Positions 49,781-61,082 of a stretch of DNA of 64,000 nt are shown here, piece by piece. The notes below the pieces were generated by a model. The model searched no databases, was not told the DNA's origin, and was given only the letters and a program-made list of their open reading frames with translations. The translations under genes were made by a program, and so were the position numbers. This DNA comes from Onchidella celtica (taxonomy: Eukaryota; Mollusca; Gastropoda; Systellommatophora; Onchidiidae): assembly GCA_963931925.1 (NCBI GenBank), contig OZ007575.1, positions 39,266,846 to 39,330,845 on the forward strand. Reading direction: 5' to 3'. Every line of letters begins with the position of its first letter. Within the stretch, counting starts at the first letter, position 1.

Positions 49781-52700
49781 AAGGAAAACAGGAGAGGGGT
49801 GGGGGGGGAGGGGGCGTGCTTGTTCTCAGTTGTTTTGTCTGAATATTTATAGCTCCCAAGCCAATGTAAGCGAACACATACAAAATGTTCTCTCATGAAG
49901 AACATTCATAATTATTACTCACACCCAGGGACGAACATTTGATATCATGTTGATGTTTTACAGTATCACACATAATAATCGTCACTCCGTCCACCTTGGT
50001 CATTCAGGTGTTTGCTAACACAAAGCTGTATTTCGAGGGTTATCGACCAGGGAGTGTTATGTCCAGTGTTCATTCATTGCTCTCAAATGCCTGTAGATTT
50101 ACAAGACACAAGGTGTGTGACTCTATTTCATAACCCAATGAAACTATTCATGTGGCCGTGTTGAAGTTATTGCAATTATTTGAATTTTCACAAATTTCCA
50201 ACTCGTTTTCCTCAGTCTGTCTATTTTGGACATAACACATTCTGGTTGTCAACTCTCGATATGTTACTGTAGCCCTGGTGGATAGTATTCATGTTAAACT
50301 CATAACTGTGACAGTCAGTCTTTAACGTGAGACATTCACAATAAGGGGATGTTTTATGTGAAATGACTTCTTATGAAGTCTTGTGGAAGAGATTACTGTA
50401 GTTGTTACCTCAATGTTTGTCCAATATGCATACAGTTCTGGCAGCAAATTCTCGCCTGGTCGACGCATTTTACTATCTTCAGTTCGGCAGTTTGAAGCAA
50501 GTGAGGTAATGCTGTTCTGAGGATGTGCTTCTGCTTTGAAGTGTTGTTGGTTTTTAGCTGCGTAGTTGTAGAAATCGTAGTTATTTCTGCTCAATTATTT
50601 GCCCGAAAAGTCCATTGCACAAAATTGACTTCAAGTTTTTAAAAAGAAAAAGTCCTTGTACCTCAGTGGCAGAATGTATAGACAGAACCACTTCCAGAAT
50701 GACTATTATTTTTCACTCAGTATATTCGAATGCACTACAGGGTGCGTTGTTTAGATTTGACCCCATATCTGGAAAGTAGTTAGTAGAGGCTGTTAATTGG
50801 AAACGGTGTAAACATGGAATTGACAGGACTTAAGTGGTCACGAATCTACACTATAGCCAGAGTTATATCTTTTCCTTTGGGATGATGATAGAACTTGCAC
50901 TCTTTGCAGGAATGGTCTGTAATTTCTTTTGCTAGTAACGTTTACATGCAGCTTGTCATTTATTTCATACCAGGCCATTGATATTGTTCCGGCCGGAAAA
51001 TAAACTGTTACATAATTTATGATTGTGAAGTTGGGAGCTAAAATTTCTGGTTAAAACATTAATGACAGCAATAAGGCAAGTAGCGTCATGTGATCTTTTA
51101 GAAGGAAAGTGAGAACATTGTGAGCTCCCAAAATCGCCATTTTAAAAAATATTTTAAAAGCATTTTCGCCATTATTTTGTCGAAACCAAGCTGAATCTGG
51201 GCGTCACTGTGAATACTTGTTGTAAATACCTGTTAATTGTGTTCATATTTCCGTGCCTTAATAATGCTTATGTTATGTGAATGTGCCTTGTAAATTATTG
51301 AGAAATGGGGGAAGCCGAATGAATTCTTAAAATCATACTGAATTATTTTTCATGCCATTTGTCAATCTCACGCCTTCACGATGCCATCAGTACCTGTTTA
51401 TCTCGGTACCACTTTTCTCGAATTTTATGTGGACATGTCTCTGTCCCAGAGGGCGGCAGTTGACTGATAACTGCTTATTAAAATGCGTCAGATCCATGAT
51501 TGGATTTTTTACTGTGTATTTAGTCAGTTTCACTTTCCCGATATTAGCGCAAGAAAGTCGGGCGATGTAGTGTGGTAGAAACAAAGATGGTCTGAGCTGG
51601 ATGAGGCTCCTCCTACAGAATGATTAGCCCTTTGCTACCCCAGGATGATAAGCCCCTGTGTATACGAGTTACTTCTACAATTACAACTTTGACCAACTAT
51701 CGACTGAACTCAGAGAGATAGTTAACTTGCACACTATCTTCTCTAGTTGCTGTCTAGGAAGAATTACACAAGCGAAGTGTTACAATGTCGGGGCTGTGTA
51801 GATCATGTTACCACGGGCTAACTTTGAACCTTCATTAGCTTTAATTGTACCGGCCTCTGCTCCAATCAGCCACCGATTAACTTAACCCTCTCCAGATCAA
51901 CGCCTTTCTCAGAGAACTGTTACGATCCCGCCCGTCTGACCACCGAAAATAAATGGTGTTTCCTGAAGACGCAGATCCCAAGTAATTGGAAGAATATTTT
52001 GTTTTGAGATCGCTGACAACCTTGGTGAGAAGAATGATTTACGCAGGGTTATTATCCTTTTCTTGACAAGCAGTTATACGTTTGATAGGCAATAGATTCA
52101 AACTTTAGAATACGAATGAATGATTGCAGCTACCGAGAAAATGATCCCCTAAGAGTCAGTGTCGCTCTGTTTCTCTCCCCATTTTATTCCCTCCAAATAA
52201 TTACGATTTGCAGATTTAAAAAAATAGATAAAAAGCGATAAAGAAAAATTAACAAGAAAAAGAATGAGTGAAACGATAACAAATTTTCACCAAAAGAACA
52301 ATGCTGAAACAAAGAATAAGTAAAGAAAAAAAAACCAAGCGAACTACTCCACGGGCTTGTTTTCACAGCGGAAGTCCAGACCAGTTCAGATTGGCGGTAA
52401 CGTGTTTACTTTTACACTTATCGAGCGGATCAAGTCAATACAATTACGCAATTCCTCGTTGGCGCCTAATCAGGTAGAAAATTGGATGCGGGACCGCCGA
52501 TGTGCGAGCCATGTTCCGGTCAGGGCCGTGAGAGCTTCCGTATGTCCTTCCTGAGCTGCCTCTTTAGGGGTTCTCAAGCAGCCGGCGGTAGGTTTGAAAC
52601 CGGACCATGGCATTGTGGCATATCACAGTGTGGTCGCAACGAAGAGATTGGAGTTAAATGTTCAGCTGTCTCGGCACTGAGATATTAATCTTTCAAAAAA

Positions 52701-53560
52701 GTTTGCATCGGGTCAGACATTTTACAATGTTGCCTTGAGTTAGACATTTAAAACTTAATCCCGAGTTGGAAGTTTGACTGTCGAAATAACGAGTTAGATA
52801 TTAGCAAACAATAATCTGAACGTTGGCTTAAATATTTGACAGCTCAAACATGGAACTGGACACTTTAGGACTGGACAGTGTGAACATCGAGGTAAACCAT
52901 GGGCTGTCTAAACAATGTTCAAGACGTTTGGCCATGTAACTGACGAGTTCCACATTTGTATTTCGAAATATTATGTCGTGCATTTGAGGGTCTAATCTAA
53001 ATACAAAGCTGGACAATGAGAACGAAAGTCCGGCTGTTTAAACATTGAGTTAGACTTTACCACATGAACAAATCTAGCCAGATATTTTACTTTGGGTCTG
53101 TCTGGTTCAGGACAGATGTCCTTAAAATTGTCTGTAACATTGAGCGTTGACTAGATAATTATCTAACATCATCAGATATGACGTCTTTGCATTGTACAGG
53201 CAGTAAAATGTACATGTGAGATGCAATGCAATGTTTGGGTACCATTAAAACGATCTTGAGAACCTTTGGTCTGGTTACATTCAGGCTTGGCAATAGCGAT
53301 GATGGTAATCCCGCCTGTGACGTCACAGCGGAGGTAAGGGATACTTAGTAGGCGAGGAACAGAGGAGAGCAGCACCAGCGAGGGATGGTCCAGAGCGATG
53401 TATTTATCTGAGACTTAATTGTTTCCATCTTTTGCCAAAGGTGTCGGTTACTGACAGGCTTGTAGACACGGGCCTCTGGGGGCCAGAGCAAGGGGAAAGA
53501 AAAGTGGAGAAAGAGAGAAATATAAACTTTTGTGTAGGGGTTGCAGGGGATGGGACGCTG
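49781..53560. other. 3' flank or long 3' UTR, few repeats
   Basis: Mostly non-repetitive, AT-rich sequence without convincing coding frames. AATAAA hexamers occur at 50999 and 51948. It could be an extended 3' UTR or flanking DNA holding regulatory elements. The lower repeat content than the rest of the window is visible by eye. Confidence 0.5.
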
Positions 53561-53563
53561 CTG

Positions 53564-54225
53564 ATCAGGGCAAGATGTAAAATTGGTCATAGTTAAACCT
53601 GCAGTGCTTAGGAATTTAAGCAGTACCAAAATCCGATATCATTTTTCTTCTATGGCATTTCCTGCAGCTTTTCTATTGCCTATTACAATAGTGATTCATA
53701 GACTCAACTAGCATGAGACGATTCTAGTAACTGCTCTTGTCCACAGCATCCGCTCCGCTATTTTTAAGGACAATAACGTATGAAAAACTCTCTTTGCCTC
53801 TACAGCGGTGAGGAGCGGAGCGGAACGGATGCTGTGGACAAGTTTACAGAGGTAAAGAGTGTTTTACACCATTGCCCGTAAAAATAGCGGAGGGGAAGCG
53901 GATGCTATGGACTGGAGCAGTAAGGACAAGATGTCTAAATTGGTCACACTTAAACTTGCAGGTACTTAGGAATTTAGGCAAGACCAAAATCCAATGTCAG
54001 TTTCCTTCTGTGGCATTTCCTGCAACTTTTCTATAGAGTGTTTCAATAGACTTAGAGACTCGTATTCTCAACTAGCATGGGACGGTTCTGAAAAGGGCAA
54101 GATGTGAATTGGACAACGTTAAATTTGCAGTCCTTAAGAATGTGAGCATGACCAAAATCAGATATCAGTCTCCTTTTGTATTATTTCCTGCAGTTTTCCT
54201 GTTTCACAGACTCAGCTAGAATTGG
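53564..54225 (+). repeat. Three tandem degenerate ~150-bp repeats
   Basis: Each unit has a GGCAAGATGT/GGACAAGATGT start (53566, about 53926 and 54097), followed by a TTAAAC(C/T)TGCAG-like block, then A(C/G)ACCAAAATC, TTTCCTGCA and CTCAACTAGCATG(G/A)GACG motifs. Copies 2 and 3 abut. Copy 1 is separated from copy 2 by the foldback element at 53729-53924. Confidence 0.8.
53729..53924 (+). mobile_element. Small foldback/MITE-like element
   Basis: Left ACTGCTCTTGTCCACAGCAT followed by CCGCTCCGCTATTTTTA is mirrored at the right by TAAAAATAGCGGAGGGGAAG followed by CGGATGCTATGGACTGGAGC. The inverted repeats are about 38 bp with a few differences. A partial third copy of the terminal motif (GAGCGGAGCGGAACGGATGC) lies in the middle. 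It has no open frame and is inserted after unit 1 of the triplicated sequence. Confidence 0.8.
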
Positions 54226-54800
54226 CCTTGAAGTTAATGTATCAATAATTAAACCACAAGTGGATAGTGACTTAGAATAAGAAATCTGCGCAGAGTATAT
54301 CAGCCAAGAAATGAATTCCAGCAATCGAACAGGGTGAATAAATCTCCTTGCTTGTGGTTCTCAACTAAGCAAGTATTTTCCCTTCGCTTACCAAATATGC
54401 AAACAATTTTCGCCGCTTTAAAAATGCTCATATCGGAAGTCCCCAAGAAACTGTTTACTGCGTATCTCTTCCTCCTCTTTTGTGTTGTCACACTTAGTGA
54501 GATAACTGACTGCTAGTCTTGCAGCGATTGCCGACATTTATTTATACAATCCTTAATTTTTGAAAGTGCCAAACACTGTGCAGTTCAAAGATACTTCACG
54601 AATTTTTAGTACTGCAAATGGACTTTTCTTAACAGATGTCATTCAGAAATTTACCTGCGTCACAAAGTCTAAGAAATCTATCAAATCACGATCTCTTACA
54701 TGGGGTGAAAATGGGCATGATATCGAAATCTTGTACATTATCTCTTTTTTTTTTTTCTGTTCATTCAAGAATGGTGAACGTTGAATGTTAAGTGGATGGC
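54226..54800. other. Sequence with no gene or repeat recognised
   Basis: AT-rich. Facing frames of about 60 codons at 54300-54516 have no motif. Confidence 0.5.
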
Positions 54801-54801
54801 C

Positions 54802-54892
54802 AGAGAGACAGAGAGAGAGAGAGAGAGGGGGGTGGTGGTGGGGGGGGGGGGGGGGGGGGGAGGGAGGGGAGGGAGGGAGGGGACGGCGGTTG
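54802..54892. repeat. GA repeat running into long G tract
   Basis: GA units, then GGTGGTGGT, then about 23 consecutive G with GGGA units after (54840-54885). Strong potential for G-quadruplex on the + strand. Confidence 0.95.
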
Positions 54893-54969
54893 ACAAAAAG
54901 ACAAAGGTCTGGAAATGGAAGACAGATGCATGTAGAGAGGAAGCATTCACAAACACCAAGTCATATTAA

Positions 54970-56960
54970 TGGGATCATAACAAAATCATTAGAGTATCAT
55001 AAAGAATTATGCATAAAGAAGTATTATCGCACTGTTTTGTGTCTAAGCTACTCCGGCTCATGTAAAACTAAAAAGAAAAAAGTAGTCCCAAGGCCTAGAA
55101 TCTGAGAGAGCTAAAAAAAAAATTTAAAAATTCACATACCTTGTCTGTGGCATCAGAAATTATGGACACGTTATTGATTTGAGATCACGTTTCATTGTTA
55201 CAGCCGTTTAGTTAGGCCACTTTAAAAGCCCTATCGCGCCATCCCTTGTGTTCTTACGTTTAATACAGTTTTATCACATCGTCTAGCGCGAATGAGATTT
55301 CTCTGTTGGAATCATAGACGTTTTTCTCACATTTTTTGTTCTTGTCCCTTTTCATGTATAGCGCCCATAATTATATAATGTGACTAAACTTCAGTGCCTT
55401 AGTTTTTGTATAAATATTGTTTCGTTTGTCAACGATGATAAATTATGCATTTTTAAATTGACCATAATTGTAATAATGAACATAACGCTGCATTTTTTTT
55501 GGCATACGCATAAAAAATTGCACATTGTACTTAATCTATTTTAACATAAAAGATTACCGCTTTGTAATTTTAGCAAATTTATGTGTAAATACTAACACAT
55601 TTTTACATTGTCAATTTCATGACATGTGCCTTGCATTATTGTTTTTGTCTTGTATTTATTTTTATTTCACGACGATGGGTAAAAAAATGATTAAAAAAAA
55701 AAAAAAACATCTAAGAGAAGTGCAATTCGATAAAATGGTGCTCTACATTGCTTATTCTTTATAACACCCCTCATTATAATGTCATTATAAATTATTATCT
55801 CTGAATCGCTGTAAACAGTAACATTTCAGAAGACAAGATAATTTAGAAAATTATTACACATCCGTATTTTATACATTTGAGACTACTGTTGAAATGACTC
55901 TTTATACCCTGAAAACCTGACTATTTTTAATCGATTTTCCAGAAAATTTCTACAATTAGTCAAAACTTTCTTAATCGCTGGGGTTCCTAGCATTCTCTAA
56001 AGAACGACACCGTTCTCAGTCGGACAAAAGCCCCCAAGCTTTTACGCCGGATTCCATCACTACGACTAAGACTAAAGCCTATGTTTGAATCTTGTATAAT
56101 CATGCGACTCATTTTCTCTATAAAATGCATAGATAAAACCAAATATTTTAATTTATTACCATAATTGAAATGCGTAAGTACGCTCTCCACAACTGCCCTC
56201 TCTCGTGTACGCTTTTCTTACGCTGTGAACATCTCCCTACGAGTGCACGCACCGTATGGATGGCCTTTTAAATATTTTTGCTACTTAACCCTCTAGCGCC
56301 TAGTTTACCATGTTTGAAACAGGTCACCTGGAACCAAAAACGCTCTGTCTTTGACACACTTACACTTCCAATGTTATTATCAAATAATTTTTCCAATTAC
56401 ATATTTATATTTTTACAATAATTTGACTATTTAAAATCAGTTCAGCATATTATTTCGGAAGTTCTGGGATTGGCAATTTTCGTCTGGGCACCAGAGGGTT
56501 AACAAGAGTTCAGCCAATTCAGTATAGCATTTCTCCAGTACAACGAAAGCTACAGTAAATATGGGCAATATACTTCTCTTACCCAGTGCGTCATTGATAA
56601 TGTACAGTAAACCCTCCATTATTCTTGTATTGTTTATTTTATCTCCATTGTGTTCACTAGTTGTTCTATGTTGATATCATCCTGTTCAGTTTTTAGCCCA
56701 ATCTTGTAAACGTTTGCCTTATGCAGAATTTTCTTTATCATGATTTAGAGAAAGAGAGACAATAAAATGAAAGTAATGACTCATTTCCAACCAGGCTTTT
56801 GTTTACTTTTGTTTTGTTTTTGTGTCTGATGGTTTGTTTGTTAAATTATGTTTTACTTATGTGTACTAGTATGTTTGAATGAACAAATCGAATTGCCCAC
56901 ATTCAATACCTGCGATCAAACATCTGTAAGTAACTTAAACAGAAAGTATACTACTTCCCT
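54970..56960. other. AT-rich, repeat-poor sequence
   Basis: No coding frame of note. It resembles UTR or flanking DNA and ends near the AATAAA at 56761. Confidence 0.45.
56761..56766 (+). promoter_or_regulatory. Candidate distal poly(A) signal AATAAA
   Basis: The hexamer sits at the end of a low-repeat, AT-rich stretch (about 55.1-56.8 kb) that resembles UTR sequence. T/GT-rich sequence follows it. If used by the ALX-like gene, the 3' UTR would be about 7.5 kb, so this is only a possibility. Confidence 0.2.
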
Positions 56961-56970
56961 CCCTCCAGGT

Positions 56971-57165
56971 CTGTGTTTCTCAACCCTTTTTGTCCCATGC
57001 CCAGCCCACTTCATTTTCAAGCAAAGCCCACGCCCCACTACGATCGGATAAAGTTAGTACACAGTATTATATTATGCCTATGCCCCATTCTGAAGTCCCA
57101 TGCCCCACTTTAAAGGGTAATCCAGGCCAAAGCTGGCGTAGGCGCCAAACTGATGGGTGGCAGCC
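56971..57165 (+). mobile_element. hAT-like element fragment (family of 17787 and 21651)
   Basis: Starts CTGTGTTTCTCAACCC, matching the family's left end. It continues with TTTTTGTCCCATGCCCA, CATTCTGAAGTCCCATGCCC and CCAAACTGATGGG blocks in family order. No clear right terminus or target duplication, so it is truncated or decayed. Confidence 0.7.
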
Positions 57166-57309
57166 AAAGGTGTGGAGAGTGAGTAGTGTTTTAGTTTGAT
57201 GCATAATAATTAGGGTTTACTTCAGCTGGTAAAGTTTAATAACCGTGGTGAATGAAGTTTTTTATGTTTTTCGTATTTGTACCTTCTGAGTCAATATTTA
57301 CAGTTTGTT

Positions 57310-57360
57310 TTTGTTGTTGTTGTTGTTGTTGCATTTTTGTTCATTTGTTGTTGTTTTTTC
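57310..57360. repeat. (GTT)n microsatellite
   Basis: Short GTT array in a T/G-rich stretch. Confidence 0.8.
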
Positions 57361-57685
57361 TTCCGATGGGGGTTTGAAAATATTATGGATACAGGTGTTT
57401 TAATTCATCTCGGGCGAAGAGTTTGTTTTTTTGTGCATAATGTGTGTGATGATGCCTGTTAAGCAAAGATGTATGATTGTCTTTGAGACTGATATGTGAT
57501 GTACAGATATAAAGACTGTCTAATAATTATATTAGTGTAGGTATGGAGTAATCTTTTCAGATCAGCACGTTTCTGGTCATACTGGAACATTGTATTTGTC
57601 TTAGAATCTTATTTTGAGTGTGTATTCTATACACATTATGTGTCTGTTCCTGTGTTTGAATCACATCAATCACGTGAGGTTTAGT

Positions 57686-57687
<2 letters not shown>

Positions 57688-57744
<57 letters not shown>

Positions 57745-57785
57745 CCCCTCTTTCTGTGTATATGTGCATGAGTGTGTGTTTGTAG

Positions 57786-57816
<31 letters not shown>

Positions 57817-57883
57817 TGTCTGTATGTATTTCGCTCTCTGTTGTTCTCTCTCCGCGTGTGTGTATGCCTATGTGTGTGTGTGT

Positions 57884-57960
<77 letters not shown>
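57688..57960. repeat. Compound (CT)n microsatellite
   Basis: Three CT arrays separated by GT-rich spacers. Confidence 0.96.
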
Positions 57961-57964
<4 letters not shown>

Positions 57965-58299
57965 TGCTCTTTGCTCTTGATATTTTGCACTTCACAATGT
58001 TAATCAATAGCACCTGTTTTCAAATTGCACTGAGAGGTATCTTGCATTTTGCAACTGTCTGTGAGGGCTTTATCAGTGTGCACTGCGCCATACATACACC
58101 TAATTATTATGATCTACATGAATGTGAAGTGGCGTTAATACTGTCAGATTAAACATTCAAATTATGAATGTGTGTTTCACCTGGACTTAAAAAAACAACA
58201 AAAAACAACACTGAATCATTTCCTTCATATGTTTCGGAGCACAGAACACACATTGTGTAACAGTTTGCCTATCGAGAAATTTCTTTTCCCAAAAATATG

Positions 58300-58488
58300 C
58301 TGTAGAATTTCAACTTCAATTTATTCGCATCATGGTTCCAAGTGTTATAATGATTTAGCCTCTCTCTCTGTCTCTCCCTCTTTCTCTCTCTCTCTCTCAC
58401 CCACTCTCTCTCCCTCTCTCTCTTTTACACATTGATATAACCCTAACTCTAAACTCCATTCTGACACTTGAAATGAGGTTTTAGTATC

Positions 58489-58532
<44 letters not shown>

Positions 58533-58624
58533 CTCCATCTCTTACTCTCTATTTGACACACTGATATACCCCCAACTCCAAACTCTATTTTAGCACATAA
58601 AAATAATGTTATTTAGTGCCCTAG

Positions 58625-58697
<73 letters not shown>

Positions 58698-58866
58698 ATT
58701 CTCTCTCTCTTACACTTTGATACATCCCTAATTCAGAACTCCACTCCAACACTTGGCACTGAAAAGTTGACAGTGACCTAGGAAAGTTGTTATTCAAAGG
58801 AAAGGTCACGTGTATTTCAACTTCAATTTATTTGCCATCATGGTTCCAAGTGGAACAATGATTTAG

Positions 58867-58935
<69 letters not shown>

Positions 58936-59008
58936 CTCTGTGTCTCTCTCGTTTACACACTGACGCATCCTTAACTCTATTCTAACACTTGAAATGGGGT
59001 TTATGGTG

Positions 59009-59054
<46 letters not shown>

Positions 59055-59165
59055 TTCTTTCTTTCTTTCTTTCTTTCTTTCCACTCTGATGCAACCCTAA
59101 TTCCGAACTCCTTTCCAACACTTGACTTTGAAAGGTTGACAGTGACCTAGGAAAGGTGCTATTCA
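58300..59165 (+). repeat. Higher-order repeat: CT arrays alternating with conserved spacers
   Basis: The spacer TTTCAACTTCAATTTAT(T/C)... with CATCATGGTTCCAAGTG and AATGATTTAG occurs at 58306 and 58817. The spacer CCTAATTC(A/C)GAACTCC with GTTGACAGTGACCTAGGAAA occurs at about 58727 and 59096. CT arrays lie between. The block therefore looks like a duplicated ~400-500-bp unit plus extra partial units at 58430-58620. Confidence 0.85.
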
Positions 59166-59360
59166 AAAGGAAGCCAATATCTAGTGACGACGGCGCGGCT
59201 GAAGCAAACCCCGTGAATCTCAGCCTTGTAAAGGGCAAGTTAGCATTGATCACATTTTGTAAAGGGCATACAATGAATAAACGTTCCGCCCTTGACTTTC
59301 ATTGATCCTCTTTCAATGTAGCGATTGTCCATTCACACGAGATTTCTGAAGGGGCTGAAG

Positions 59361-59794
59361 CACTGGTTCTCACCCTTGGGGGCCGATCTTGATTTCTAAG
59401 GGGGGGGGGGCGTAAACCAAGAAAAAGGCGACAAGGGGACAACAATGAAGGGGACAAGAAAGGCGAGGGATTGGGGCCTACAGGACCATTTGGTGGCAAA
59501 TACATGGCAGTCACTGACGTGTTGAACAGCAACTGTAGATGGGTTTTATGAACAGAAAAGGCCGGTTTCTTCTTTAGTGCATTTGATAAAGAATGCTCTC
59601 TTTTTCATAATGAATAATGAACACACTTATTGTCATAGATAAAGCTTTGAGAAACTTAAACATGTGTGTAGTCTGTCTTCTTGTGAAATGTATCCAATGT
59701 TTTTGAGTAAGGATTTTTCTTTTCGGAACTGTGAAAGAACGATGAAAATTTGAGCCTGAAGGGGCTATTGCCTAAACAAGGTTGAGAACCACTG
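59361..59794 (+). mobile_element. hAT-like non-autonomous element, second subfamily
   Basis: Left CACTGGTTCTCACCCTTG and right CAAGGTTGAGAACCACTG are inverted repeats (16 of 18). Flanking octamers ggctgaag and gactaaag agree at 6 of 8 bases, a likely 8-bp target duplication. Internal G run and purine-rich sequence, no transposase frame. Internal sequence differs from the other three hAT-like copies. Confidence 0.85.
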
Positions 59795-60127
59795 GACTAA
59801 AGAAATTCTAGATTTTTTCCCCTTGTTAGTCACCGTGGCGTGTTGAGGTTTCCTTTTATACATAGCACGGCAAGTCATCCGTAGCCAGCTCTTAGCCCCA
59901 GACTCGCCGTGCACGTAAACTCTGGCACTCGGCGGTGAGTTTAAGTTTAAATTTGAAGAAAGCGGGTAGACCCAACAACAAATCAATTCGTCATATCCCG
60001 TCCGTCGTCTTTCTAGGGTATCATCAATGTCACCAGTGCAACAATTCGCACCACACCCCTTCATAATCGAACAAAAAAGAGCAGTACTCACCGTATTTAT
60101 TAAATATTCGTTCAATACGTAGATACA

Positions 60128-60280
60128 TTTTATTTAATTTTGCCCTGGCATCGGCGTGTTCGGCCTGCTCTTTTCGATTTCCAAGTGCCAAGGTATTTTT
60201 AGCGTGCGCAACGTGCCCACGGGCTCTCCGAGTTTTTCGTCCTTATCCGAGAAGACTAAGTGCTCGATCCTGACCCCATA
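60128..60280 (-). mobile_element. tRNA-headed SINE-like family B, copy 3 (truncated)
   Basis: Carries the GTTCGGCCTGCTCTTTTCGA, CCAAGGTATTTTTAGCGTGC and CCTTATCCGAGAAGACTAAG blocks. It stops before the tRNA-like head, so it is 5'-truncated in the element's own orientation. Confidence 0.87.
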
Positions 60281-60427
60281 AACTCTCTGTTAGAGAGAGA
60301 GAAAAAAAAAAGGAAATTAATCCAAACTGTTAATACATCACCATAATCATATCTAGCCAGATGGCCTTTCTAAATTCAGTAAAGTAATTCCGACCAAAAA
60401 TACGTGTTAATTTCAATAACTGGAAAT

Positions 60428-60618
60428 GAATGAATGAATGAATGAATGAATGAATGAATGAAGATCATTTATATAGCGCCTAATCCAAACGAGTTTGCTC
60501 TAGGCGCTTTACAGAAAGTCTTGTTCTCTCGATTTGCATCTCTTTCACTCTCTCTTTCTTTCTCTCACCCTCTTTCTCTCACCCTCTTTCTCTCACTCTC
60601 TCTATCTCTCTCTATCTC
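60428..60618 (+). repeat. SINE-tail-like repeat F, copy 2, with AATG and CT arrays
   Basis: AATG array, then TTTATATAGCGCCTAATCC, then GCTCTAGGCGCTTTACAG, AAAGTCTTGTTCTC and CT array. AGCGCCT (60475-60481) and AGGCGCT (60502-60508) form a perfect 7-bp hairpin stem, a feature of some SINE/LINE 3' tails. Confidence 0.8.
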
Positions 60619-60811
60619 AGAGCAAATTGTAACGCAGCCTGTGAGGCGCAGTTCAGAACTCACAACAGTTCACAACTCACAACTTGTATTCTAAAGTATT
60701 ATAATATTTTTTGAATATATATTATGTAATCTTTATTTAATAATGAATTATAAATTTTCGTTGGTGATATGGGGGGTGATAGGGATAAATTCTAATCTAT
60801 TCATTTTAATT

Positions 60812-61082
60812 TCAATTTTGCCCGGGCAGGGCCTGTTCGGCCTGCTCTTTACGATTTCCAACTGCCAAGGTATCTTTAACGTGCGCAACCTGCACACGGG
60901 CCCTCCGAAGTTTTTGGTCCTTATCCGAGAAGACTAGGTACTCGACCCTACCCCCAAATAGGATCAGGGACAGGAAAATATGAGAAAAATCCCAATTTCC
61001 AACATGCCTGCACAGCCCGGGTTTTAAACCCGGGACCCTTGACATGAGAGGCGGGCACCTTGCCTCTATACCACCTTGTCCC
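60812..61082 (-). mobile_element. tRNA-headed SINE-like family B, copy 4
   Basis: Near full length. Left side TTTTGCCCGGGCAGGGCC, body as in copies 1 and 2. On the minus strand the head reads TGGTATAGAGG (A box) with a B-box position altered to CCGGGTTTAAAACCC. Only about 530 bp from copy 3. Confidence 0.88.

Noticed and set aside
57681-58013. Arg/Glu repeat frame and matching Ser/Leu frames
   Set aside because: CT/GA microsatellite translation.
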